Of a stretch of 23,404 bases of DNA, positions 9,905 through 20,900 are shown piece after piece. The number at the start of each line of letters is the position of its first letter. Positions within the stretch are counted from its first letter, which is position 1. This DNA comes from Isohypsibius dastychi. Its lineage: Eukaryota; Tardigrada; Eutardigrada; Parachela; Isohypsibiidae. The notes below the pieces were generated by a model. That model was not told the DNA's origin. It ran no database searches and saw only the letters and a program-made list of their open reading frames with translations. A program made the translations under genes and the position numbers. The DNA is taken from NCBI GenBank assembly GCA_034696485.1, contig JAQIWT010000323.1, positions 1-23,404 of the forward strand, written 5' to 3'.

Positions 9905-11057
9905 TCACTCATACCAGATTCGAATACCAGCTCGATTAGTTTTTCCCAAAAGGTCACTTTGGCTTGCTGACTTTCCTCTTCCCTTCCCATTCCCGTTCCA
10001 TGTGCTGGTTTTGGTGACTTTCAGTGATACGGCGCCATCTTGTACAGTTTCAACAGCGACTAGCCTTTCTGCACTATCTTGCATCCAGTCACTAATCCGT
10101 GAGCACAGCTCAGCTGTACTTTCAAACGCGTTATGCAATAAGATCGGCATGAACAATTTGCACTTGAGCACTCTGTTAGACATGGATCGCCGAATCAGCG
10201 TTTCATCGGCATTCTTCTGGCAAACAGCGATACGATAGATGGTTGAATCTTGAAGGACTTGAATGTTGGCTACACGCATCTCGCGAGGCAGAAGTGAGAT
10301 GCAGGTCTGAACTTGTCGGAAAATGTCGTAATTGGCATCCGAATCCGCTCCGCCCGGTCGCGCTTTGAAATCGTATATGAAAAGCCGCTCCGCTCGAGCC
10401 GAGCTTTTTAGATAAAATACACGATAGCATTCAATATATTTACTGTATTTCGCAACTTTGAATGAACATGAATCAGGCTCGGTTTTGGATCCAGTATAAT
10501 TTGTCGGCATCGTTTCGAATGAAAGCACTTTTCCGCTAAATGTCTGCAGTGCACCATTGACCTCCTTTACGGTCTTCTCCAATAAATCACTTGTCGGCCT
10601 TCCAAATCTCATATTATACCCTGTATTCAGATATTACGACCTAGGGATGTTATAGCTTAAGGGAAAATTACTTACCAGGTAAAATATTCAAATACCCAAG
10701 TTGATCAACTGTTCCGTCCAATAGAAATTTCGGAAGCAACCACAAGCGTAAGCCCCGTATAAAATGTCCATTTTCCGTTGACCCCGAGGCTTTGAAGACT
10801 GCATCACTTGCTGGATCGACTGTCATGTCGTGTCCAAGTCGCTGTTGGACGGTTTCGCAATTGAAGACGAATAATTCCGGCTGATTCTGTAGCCATCTGT
10901 TTGTCCTTAATAAGAGAATCGAAAATGACTCCCACTTTTCCGCACTGAATAATCTAAACCCGTCTTCTTGGTACGGAAAAAAGTCTTTGAAGAAAAAGCC
11001 CTGAGCTGAGCCGATTTTGAACTTCTGATCTTTGATTGCGAAACGAACCGAAGCCAT
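9905..11057 (-). CDS. Unrecognised two-exon protein, 365 aa
   Basis: Exons (minus) are 11057-10676 and 10620-9905, joined by a 55-nt phase-1 intron with good GT-AG sites (CCTG/gtaagt, acceptor tacag). The start ATG is preceded directly by an in-frame TAA. No signal peptide or membrane segment is visible, so the protein is probably cytosolic or nuclear. The N-terminal ~127 residues are aromatic-rich (GFFFKDFFPYQ, then W-E-S-F-S) and contain FVFNCETVQQRL and GLRLWLLP; the second part has a mixed alpha/beta look with LLPREMRVANIQVL and a basic Gly/Lys/Ser tail (GNGKGRGKSASQ). I do not recognise the family and propose no function. It lies 225 bp from the Kunitz gene and 264 bp from the cyclase gene, all on the same strand. 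Open frame, splice sites and composition make it a credible gene. Confidence 0.7.
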
Positions 11058-11222
11058 TTAGTGTAACAGAACCGAAAAGGTGAGAGGAGAACTTTTGAAA
11101 TGATCAATCATGTTGGGGTTGGTGCTTGACTTTGTAAAGTCATCCGGAACCGTTTTGTTTAGTGAACCGTGTTAGCATTCTTTTCCTTCTCATACACATG
11201 AATCATACCGCGTTTAAACAAA

Positions 11223-11228
11223 TTTATT
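11223..11228 (-). terminator. AATAAA poly(A) signal of the downstream receptor cyclase
   Basis: Read on the minus strand, AATAAA lies about 95 nt past the cyclase stop codon, just upstream of the start of the unrecognised gene. Confidence 0.55.
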
Positions 11229-11321
11229 ATTTGATCAATGCGAAAAGAGAATGAATGAGTGGAAAATATAAAAAGCAGGTTGAAGCTGGGAACGCAAGGC
11301 AAAATGAATGACGATCTCAGG

Positions 11322-14300
11322 CTAGTTTTTACCGATCAACCAGTATGTGACCTGCAAGAAAGAAGTAAATCTCCAGTTGATTCAATGTTTAAAACCATTA
11401 CCATCATCCCTTTTCCCTGCAATCAGAGAAACATATTGAGATCTAGTATCTACCGTACATGATGATTAAGAGTTTACCTTGATGTTAACTTCACCACGGT
11501 CAACGGTGATATATTCAGGGAACTTGTCTAGCAACAACTTCGCCGACTCGCTACAGTGAATCTTGCCGGCTACAACAGCAAAAACCTTGATGAAATTAGG
11601 GCGATTACCACAGAAAAAGTGGTCACCTTCGCCATGAGATTCCATGCGACTTGCCGTGTTGACCGTGTCACCAAATCTGAACAAAATCAATTAGGTAAGA
11701 TATTTCCAGGATCTTCAAACTTACAGGCAATATCGTGGCAGTTGAAGACCAACAACACCTGCAACGCAGGGCCCGGAATTGATGCCGACTCGTAGCTTGA
11801 AGCTTGGCACTTTTTCGGAGCCAGTTTTCATGTCTCGAATTGCTCTCCTTGCTTCTAATGCCATTGAAGCAATTTCGCCAACATGCTTGATACCATTAGG
11901 AACAGGTAATCCGCTGACGACCTGAATCAAAAGTAATGATCTGCCGATGTATGGAGGAATAGATGGCGGAGCTTACGAGGTAAGCGTCGCTGACTGCTTC
12001 AACTTGGAATACATCATAATGTCCAAGAATGTCGTCATATACACCATAGAGACGATTGAGAAGACCGAGAATGTCGACAGGAGAGCTGAGCGATTCGACG
12101 GCTTCGGCAAACCCGTGAATGTCACCGAAATACACGGTTGTCATCGGGAAGGTTTCCGGATAGATGATCTGGCCACGGAGCATGGCTTGAGCTATGGTTC
12201 TGCAATCAGTTATTTTTAATGTCTCATTGTAAAAACGGCGTAAGTCTGCTGTGTTCGATCTTAGATCAGAGGGAGTTCATTTTTGTGCCCGATCCCGTTC
12301 TCGTTTCGGAGAATTGCCCGGCTTTAAATTCGGAAGTACGGTATGTCAGCATTTGAAATCACCACAGTAGCTATTCTATGCGCACTCGGGGGGGGGGGGG
12401 GGGGGGGGGGGTTACGAGTACAATCAAATTTCAATCAAGGATTCGGAAATTCTAGCCGAGTTTGTGGGATAACTGGGAATGGGGAGACCTCATTTGTTGT
12501 CAAAACCTTGTTTTCTGCTTTTCTTAGTAGGTGCTCTTATACGAAGCGGGCAGACCGAAATTCTCCCTTGTCAGTTACTTTGGAAGGATATTGGAGAGGA
12601 GCTCCTGTGACCTTTGACGCTCTTCCATAAACTGCTTCATCTTGGTCTCGGCCTCCATCTCTAGCTCTCCCGCATAGACTTCCATGCGATGAATGAGATG
12701 GTCAACGATGTTGTCATCCGCCCGACCCAATATCTTGAGCAGTTGAACACGTATTCTCGGGAATGCTGGCCTTTCAATGGGCTCTTCACTCCAGCAATTC
12801 TCCATGAGTTCATGGAGATCTGCTGGACAGACATTCATGCGGACGGTTGGACGCGTTGGTGGAGTCGAGCCTCTTTTGACCTGCGAGCAAGCAGTTAATC
12901 TGCAAAGAGATTTCTCTGCTGAGGAAAGGAGCGAGGGACCAACCTCCAACACGATCTCGACAATATTCTGAGTACGAGAAGTCTTCCCATTCTCGACGGC
13001 GGATATCATTTCGTATGGATCAGTTCGGAGGATAATCTGCTGCATTAGAATGGCAAATGAGTACACGTCTCCTAAACAGTCAACTATGGTTATCACCGAA
13101 AATCAAACTGCAGATGAGTCATACCTTTTTGGGTGCCAGATTCGGGCATGTGCCTGCGAAGTAGCTCAGGTGAACGATAGAGTAACATTCGCCAGTCGCG
13201 CTCTGTCTGCGCCGCATGTGGTGCGTCGAGATCCTCGGCATTCTGTAGCAAACCCAGTCCGTAAGAGGAGACTTTCAGGACGAATCGACTATCGATTAAG
13301 CAATATTCGTCCGAGAGGAATCCGTGTGAGACTAATTTGGTCGAATGGAGATAGTTCATGCCCTGTAAAAAAAGGTATATACCGAGCTTGATCAAAAAAC
13401 GTCAGTCATTGCGTACACTGGCCAAGTCTTTCATCAGAGAATTCTTGAAAACCCAATCTAGCTCCATTCGCGTGTCGGCAATCAGCGCTCTCAGACTGCC
13501 TCTCCCGCATACTTCCCCAGCCAGATAAACGCATTGATTGCTGTCATTGACGACAATCCCGATAACAGTTTGAATGTTTGGGTGCTGAAGTCGACGGATC
13601 TATTCAAGAAAAGAAACGTTCTTTATTGATTTCTCCCAGCAGCCTTGAGTGAAGTGGACTCTTTTGTGCTTATTGCACAAGGTCGAACTTATTAAAACAA
13701 ACCTGTCTCAATTGACCCTGCAAGTCTTTTGGCACACGCTGCTTCGGTTCGGGGAACTCGTAGATACCAGCTAATACTCCATTGATGACGGCCACTTCCT
13801 TCTTTATTGGCTCACCGGTGTCGGCGAATGCCACAGATCGTGTCTCGACCTCCTCTCCAGATCGGCTGTTCAGTGGATAGTTCACACTAGCCACTTTAAG
13901 TTGAAGGAAATACGGCGAACAATTGACTTACTTGGTAAGAGTCTTCGATCTGCCACTGTGCACACTCATCATCTGTAAGAAAATATCGACTCTCACTTGT
14001 ATTATTGATCAACAGAGTGTGAATAGGTGACAAACCACAGATTTCGCCGAAGATGCATAGGTTGTCATAGAAGGCTCGATTTCGCTAAGAAATATCCTCC
14101 ACCAAAACGGATCTTTTTCTGAGAAGAACAATCTGCAGCAGAGTCACATTGGATTTTATATTGAAGTGCATACATGGGGTTAACCAACAATTTTATCAAA
14201 ATCGTGTACTGACCTTTTTATGACAATCGACCCGGCAACCGTCAGAACGGTCAGCAGCATTAGGGGAACAAGTACAGCTGCAGCAACCTCTCCGCTCGTC

Positions 14301-17230
14301 AAGCTGTTATCAATTTGGCAAATCTCTTCACTTCCATCAAAGCCACAGCGTGGGGTATTTGGCGGTAGATGATCCGTACCGAACCAATTCAGCGTTCCAA
14401 AGGTTAGTAATGGAGGACCACGAGCCGGAAGACCATAAATGACCTAAGTGAGGATGTCTTTGTTGTTCTTTTAAAAAAGTACCATTTTTTCACCTCGTGT
14501 CTCCCAGTCTGCATGCTGAAGCTCTTTAATGAGAAATCTGAGGTCTTATCACAATCCTCATTGAAGCTGACATTGCCGCTTAAGGGTGTGGCGATGGTCC
14601 TATTCGCAATTGATTCGGTGAAGGCGAGGCCGCCGATGCTTTCATTATGCGAGCGTAATTCGGATACGACGGTTGCATAGAGGTATATTGCATCAAAGAA
14701 ATGAATTAACATCAAGTCCACCTTAAAAGAAATGCAGAACGTGAACAACATTTACAAGGGAAGTCAGTGAACAAACGACGTACTTCTTCAAATTGCCCAA
14801 ATGTATAACCGTAACGCTCTCTCGATGTCTTCTTGACAGAGTTCCAAAAAACATCAGTTTTTAGGCGTGCATCGGTTGTCAGAGAAAGCAAGAGAAGGGC
14901 TTGAAATGCTTCTTTCGCTTCCTGCAAGAATTTTGCCTCGATGAGACTGAAGAAAAAAGCGTGACCCCGACCTCGACTTACCTCATCGTTTTCGTCGTCG
15001 CGCTGCCAGGTGTAAACCCCCCAAGTTGGACTATTGTATAAATCGACCGATATAAACGCCTGTTGACAAGAGACATGTTTTGTGAACAGAAATGATGACC
15101 AACGTTGCGGTACTTACGTAGTCCCCGGATATCATGCCTAATCGACGTGCCGACAACTAAAAATATAAATCAGTCTGAAACACGAATAAAAAATTCTGTT
15201 CATATCATTTCTGACGCGTGAGCAGTTACTGAATCTGAATCAATTGTGGCACTTTTCAAAAAGGTCGATATTTTATGGTGAGCTAGATAAGAACTAGATA
15301 AGGTGCTCGACCGAGTTTGACCTGATCCTCCTCGGCAAGAAAAAATTGACCGGGGCTTGTCCGCGTTGATTCTGCAGTAGAACTTTTCTCTATCTCACTC
15401 ACCATTATCCGACGTGTTGAGACTGCGTCCGAGTAAATGACGACGACTGAAAGTGATGTAAGATATCAAGATGGCCCACAGAAGACACATCTTATCCTAC
15501 CTCTTGACCTGAGACCGGCTTCCCGAAGTATTCCATCAATCTGCGAGTCATTCGACGTCCGACTGCTCAAAGTATTCAAGAATTTTGTACTCGTATAAAG
15601 GTTGAAGTCAGTCTGACGCAGAACAATCTCGGTCAGTTGACCCATTTGGAGGAAGACATTGATAGACTGGTCGACGACAAACGCAGGTGTTGTATAATTC
15701 TGAGTTCTAAAGAAGCGCAGTAGAGCTCTGGCTACAGCAGAGTAAGTGTAGGAGATGCGAGTGGCCACTGTATATTCGCTAGGGGCAGCGCTTAATCCCA
15801 TTGATGCGGCTGGTACACCGATTATTGGGGTGTCGTAGTATTCCGCCACGTCGCTCAAACTCTCTAGTGCCATGCCGCAACCTGGTACAATAATAACAAT
15901 ATTACTTCCAGGTACAGAAAATATCCAAAAAACCTGAGAGAAACGAGCTGGCTGGGGAAATTATTTTTTCGAGTTTGTTGGTGTCCGCAGTCTGTTTGTT
16001 AGATGATATGGTACCAGAATAAATTGTTGTGCCGAAAAAAACGGTCAAGAATGAGAAGGGAGAAGTGCAGGTGCTTCAGATTGTTTTGATTGGTTCAATC
16101 GAACAAAAACAATTACCCGCGAGTAAGAATGTAAGTGGTAGGTGAGAGACCCGACCGACTGGGAGATTTATCCTCTAATCAAATCAACCAACTGTTTTTC
16201 TACCGTTTTACACTGTCTCCATCACCCGGCATCACACCAAGGATGTGATACATTCAGGTAACGAAATAAAATCGCACATATTATCCAGTTTCTGAGCTCT
16301 GATTTTCCAAAAGAAACCATAATTAAAAATTAGTCGTTCACTGCACTTCGATAAGGTACGATCTCCGTCAACTCTGTGAATATTATTTATTAGTACTGCT
16401 GTACCTGTACTCTACTGCTACATGTATTGGGAAATATGAGGACACATTCGTTTCATAAATTCTGAACTTGCGTTTTTAGATTCTCGATTCAACCCGAAGC
16501 CCACTTTCAACGTCCGCAAGATCAATCCAGCGGAAGAGAATTATGAGCATTGGTAAACGACCTCGTGCATCGTCGACTGAATCGACCCAACAAAAAAATT
16601 CTATACCAAAAGAGCACATGATCTGAGGTGATCAGAACCGTTTGATCTGGTTTTTCCGAAATCAGCCAGTGATCTCCAATGTTTTCACCGAGAAACTGAG
16701 AAATCATCGATTGCCGTGTTCGGTTAGATGTACATAACTACATGCATTACAGGGTTGATTGATGAAATCAACCACATGTTTTCCAACGCATGCAAAACAA
16801 GTGCACATGAATGCTAGTTCGTTGCACCGTCCTTGCCGATTATTTTCATTGTTGCTCTCTTTCCAATTGGGTTACTATGTGACGTCACCAAACCAGTAAA
16901 TGACATACCTGGTCCAATATATACATTGCATTTGATTCCTTGAGCAATCAGACCCAACGCCTGGGCGACCGAATATGTCTTCAGTGAACACACATCTTCC
17001 AATGGTCGAAAGACTTTAACCAGCCTATAATTGGGCAGCATTTCAAAATTGGCATAGTCCAGAGCGATATCAATTGCGGCGGCCGCACGCTGATAATCAT
17101 ACGTCTTGCCAGTTGTGTTAGTCTCCATAATGACACAAAAAGTCAGTGTTGGTTTCACATCAGAAGATATCTGTGACTTGACAAAACTACTTTCACAAAT
17201 GATGATGAACATGGCGCAGATTAGCAACAT
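11322..17230 (-). CDS. Receptor guanylyl cyclase A (tandem copy 1), 21 exons, 1079 aa
   Basis: Exons (minus) are 17230-16909, 15881-15501, 15446-15403, 15156-15118, 15059-14982, 14921-14784, 14721-14494, 14443-14214, 14132-14036, 13972-13932, 13886-13703, 13599-13417, 13362-13125, 13071-12944, 12880-12579, 12199-11977, 11921-11725, 11676-11627, 11569-11478, 11416-11402 and 11351-11322; lengths sum to 3240. Domains are a signal peptide (1-19), an ANF-receptor-type ectodomain to about 460, a membrane segment 462-485, a kinase-homology domain about 545-800, a dimerisation helix ending LLSNILPK, and a cyclase 878-1079. Catalytic residues seen are metal Asp904 and Asp949, guanine-recognition Glu945 and Cys1004, and transition-state Asn1024 and Arg1028 (NTASRMES). 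All are present, so cGMP synthesis as a homodimer is expected. The kinase domain lacks the VAIK Lys, has HGF for HRD and SYG for DFG, so it is a pseudokinase. Intron 1 is long (1027 nt). The ligand cannot be inferred. Confidence 0.9.
11402..11416 (-). other. 15-nt microexon of receptor cyclase A
   Basis: GGAAAAGGGATGATG (GKGMM), preceded by ctgattgcag and followed by gtaatgg, phase 0 on both sides. It supplies the conserved GKG-M step between GEVNIK and VTYWLIGKN at the cyclase C terminus. The paralogue carries the same segment ([14 protein letters not shown]) in one 45-nt exon, so homology supports this tiny exon. Confidence 0.88.
12388..12411. repeat. 24-nt G homopolymer in a cyclase A intron
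   Basis: Twenty-four consecutive G on the plus strand (poly-C in the transcript) in the intron between the dimerisation helix exon and the first cyclase exon. The exact length may be a sequencing or assembly estimate. Confidence 0.8.
12881..12943 (-). other. 63-nt stop-free intron in the cyclase A kinase domain
   Basis: It lies between GAG/gttggt and gctcgcag/GTC. Its length is divisible by three and it reads through without a stop, so retention would add 21 residues after IVEIVLE. The paralogue has an intron at the same place, which supports its being a real intron. Confidence 0.65.
15882..16908 (-). other. Long first intron of receptor cyclase A
   Basis: At 1027 nt it is much the longest intron in the gene. 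It holds a short perfect hairpin (GGTTGATT-5-AATCAACC at 16753-16773), and a 61-codon open frame that I do not believe. The first intron of the paralogue is also the longest there (605 nt, 22123-22727), a pattern often seen where intron 1 carries regulatory sites. Confidence 0.6.
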
Positions 17231-17975
17231 TTTGCGAATAAGGCATGCGCAGTTTGAAGGTGAAGAAGATCAGCAGTGGCTCAATATGATTTTCAAGACG
17301 AACGATGCAGAGGATGTGGAAGAGATAATTGGGATATAGAAATGCCGATACATCGATGATTTGTGGAACATGCATTGAGTACAACATTCTTCCCGCATAA
17401 TCGCCTTGCACTGAGTTATTTGCCAACAAAATCGCCACAATAGTCACCTCGATCAAAGTAAACAATACTCCCCACGGAGAAAACCGCAACTGTACTGCAT
17501 CATCCAGATTTCACTATTTACCACACATTAGCAGCCTTTTCATACCTTGTGCCCATCGATTTTCGATCTGCGTGAAGTTTGCAAATATCGATACTCACCT
17601 GTTCCCCGTATCCCTTTAACAAAAGCCATGAGCTTGTAATGATTACCAAATCATTGTCCAGGCGCACATTCACTCTTTTCTAGAACGGACCTGTAAGGCC
17701 TTCACCTTGGACCCCGCCTTTGTTGCACTCTTCTCACTTCTCGATATTCTTTACACGCTTTTATACAACCGAGAAATCTCCAAGGCTTTTCTTAGTTTAT
17801 CGGTTGCACTGCTCGTAAATGGCTGCACAGCACAGGAACATGGAAAAAACATCAAGTGAACTCAAATGGAGAGAGTGCCTCAAGTGACCGTTTAAGTCAA
17901 GCAAAAGAATTCGGAATGACGCAACGAAAATCACAACAAACATTCGTTGACGATTCAAACCCAAGCAAATTTCTT
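17231..17975. other. Spacer between the two receptor cyclases
   Basis: This 745-bp stretch should hold the poly(A) region of the upstream copy and the promoter of the downstream one. I see no canonical AATAAA on the minus strand and no convincing TATA box. The 34-codon open frame continuing from 18073 down to 17797 is intron read-through, not a C terminus. Confidence 0.5.
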
Positions 17976-20900
17976 TCAATTCTTTCCAATCAACCAAAAA
18001 GTCACCATCGAGCCTTTCCCCTAGAATACAACTCTTTGTCATATCATCTTCACAAAATCTGTGAGAACCAACCTTAATCATGACTTCTCCGCGTTCAACA
18101 AGAATATATTCTGGGAATTGGTCGAGAAGCAACTTGCTAGACTCGCTACAATGTATTTTTCCAGCTTTGATAGAAAGCACAGTACTTGAGTTAATCTAAA
18201 GGATAATTGAAAGAGATGTGCATTTCACCTTCACCATGTGACTCCATTCGACTGGATGTATTGACAGTGTCGCCGAATCTGTGAAAATGATATCAAGTAA
18301 TCGATACACTTAGAGGCAATTTAAAGGCAATGGGACATACAAACAGTATCGAGGAAGTTGAAGACCAACGACACCTGCAACACACGGGCCAGAGTTTATC
18401 CCAACTCGCAGCTTAAAGTTTGGGACTTTGATTGTGCCAGTTGGCATATCGCGGACAACTCTTCTGACGTCGAGTGCCATGGACGCAATTTCGCCGACGT
18501 GCCGAATACCGTTAGAGATGGGCAGTCCACTGACCACCTACAACAATTTTGGAAGGTTACTCGTCAACTCTGTTCTCTGGAATATCGTACCAGATAAGCG
18601 TCGTTGACTGCTTCAACTTGAAAAACATCATATCGTGGAAGAATGTCATCATAGATTGCATACAGCCGATTCAGGAGATCCAAGACATCCGTTGGCTGAG
18701 CTAGATTCTCGATGGCTTCGGCGAAACCATGGATATCCCCAAAAAAGACTGTTGTACTTGGGTATGTTTCTGGATGGATTGTTTCACCGCGTAAAAGAGC
18801 TTGCGCCACAGTCCTGTCGAAATCAAGCTTTTCAATCCGGCTGGTGGCATTGTTTGCTTGACTCACTTTGGGAGAATGTTGGAGAGCAGATTGTGTGACC
18901 TTTGCCGCTCTTCCATAAACTGTTTCATTTTGTTCTCCACTTCTTGCTCGAGTTCTCCGGCATATAGCTCCATTTTCTGAATGAGATGATCGACAATATT
19001 ATCATGTGTTTTACCCAATATCTTCTGAAGATGCGGACGGGCTTTTTGGAGGACTGGCCGGAGAATTGGGTCCTCGTTCCAACAGCTCTCCATAAACACA
19101 TGAAGTTCGAGAGGACATGAAGAGAGTCTGACAGTTGGGCGAGTTGGTGGTGTCGAGCCTCTTTTCACCTGCGCCAAAATACACCCAGTTTGAAATTTAC
19201 GGTGCCAAAAAACATTTGAAACAAATCGAAACATGAAAAGCTCCACGAACCTCCATGACGATTTCGATTATGTTCGGAACTGCCATCGGTTTTCGCTGGT
19301 GGTTTGGCAAGTTGGATGTCATTTCATAAGGGTCTGTCCTTAAGACAATTTGCTGAATCAAGATACCATAACTATAGACGTCACCTGAAACAGCGAATTC
19401 TTTAAAAATGTTACGCAGTGAAACTTAAATAACCTTTCTGCGTTCCCGCAGGTGGCGCAACCCGTCTTAGAAGCTCCGGCGCTCTATAGAGTGCTTTTCT
19501 CCAGTTGCGATCAGCTTGGATCATTTGCGGTACTTGAAGATCTTCTATATCATGCAGGCTCCCCAAACCATGACCGGAAATTTTAAGTACAAATCGGCTG
19601 TCAATCTGGCAGTGTTCATCTGTGAGATCTCCGTGAGAAATAATGCGCGTTCCATGGAGGTACATCAGTCCCTGCCGAAAACCCAGTTTAGAATCGAATT
19701 CCAGTTACGTCGGAGAACTCACGTTGGCAAGGTCTTTGAGTAATGAGTTCTTGAATACCCAGTCCAAATCAAGCTTGGAATCATTGATGAGATCCCTCAA
19801 GCATCCCTTCGCACAAATCTCCCCTGCCAGATAGACACAATGGTTGGCTTCGTTGACGACGATAGCAAAGAAGCCTAGGAGATTATTGTGTTGAATCCTC
19901 TTCAGCTGAAATTTGCGTAACTGTGGAATGAGTTATGCCGAGTTGTCAACGAGTGAATGAAGCGCGTACCGGACGAAGTGATTTTGAGAAATCTTTGGGA
20001 GCTTTCTGTTTTGGATCGGGGAGTTCATAAATGCTGCACATGACGCCATCTATGACAGCCACTTCTTTGCGCTGGATAAACTCGGCTTTATTCTGCATGA
20101 TTTCTTCCTCCACGGAGACCGCTCTGTGACGATCAAAAGCAGTCAGGATGTGGCGATTGTTTGTAGTAACAGATAAAAATGTACTTTGACAGTTGTTTAG
20201 TCTGGGAACCTCGGGTCAGGCCAGATTTGATGCTGTGGGTCTTGAAATTCAAAAGTCAGCAATGTTTCTCGGTCAATGAATGCGAGTCTGTCTTACCACC
20301 GACTTTGATGATGGATCGTTGCTGCTCATGCTCGCTTCAATGTCATGCAAAAATATCCTCCACCAGAATGGGTCTTTTTCGGTGAAAAATAGCCTACAAC
20401 CCAAAGAAGAGTTCAATAGCAGTTTGCTGCACAGATTGTTATTTTTCACCATCTCAATATGAATATCGACATCAATCAGTTTCATAACACTAGAATTCAA
20501 ATACCCATGTTGACGTTTTATTTGTATGAAGACCAACCTCTTGATGTAAAAATACGCAAAGACGCAAATTGTGGTCAGAAATAAGAGAGGGACGGCAATT
20601 GATGCAGCAGCAGCACCGCTTGATATGCTCTCCTCCGCGCAAGCAGGGTTTCTTCCGTCGAATCCGCATAGTGGTGTGTTGGGTGGCAAGGTCTTCTTAC
20701 CGAACCAGTCTAGTGTTCCGTAATTGATGATGCCGGCTTGCATACCTTGTATCCCATACACAACCTAATAGAGCTGAAGTTGTTCACCAGGTCAACATGT
20801 CTCCCTCTCGAGATCAGGCAATCATCCGTCAAGATCTTGACGGCAAGAAACAAAATTACTGATCCATTGATTGTACCTCATGTCTGCCGGTTATGTTACT

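Noticed and set aside
16522-16707. 61-codon minus-strand open frame in cyclase A intron 1
   Set aside because: No counterpart in cyclase B and no break in the ectodomain homology; joining 16909 to 15881 already gives the conserved GPGCGMA.
17797-18072. Continuation of cyclase B past GEVMIK as a long open C terminus
   Set aside because: The acceptor at 18021 gives [14 protein letters not shown] and a stop, which matches the family and the paralogue. The longer frame is intron read-through.
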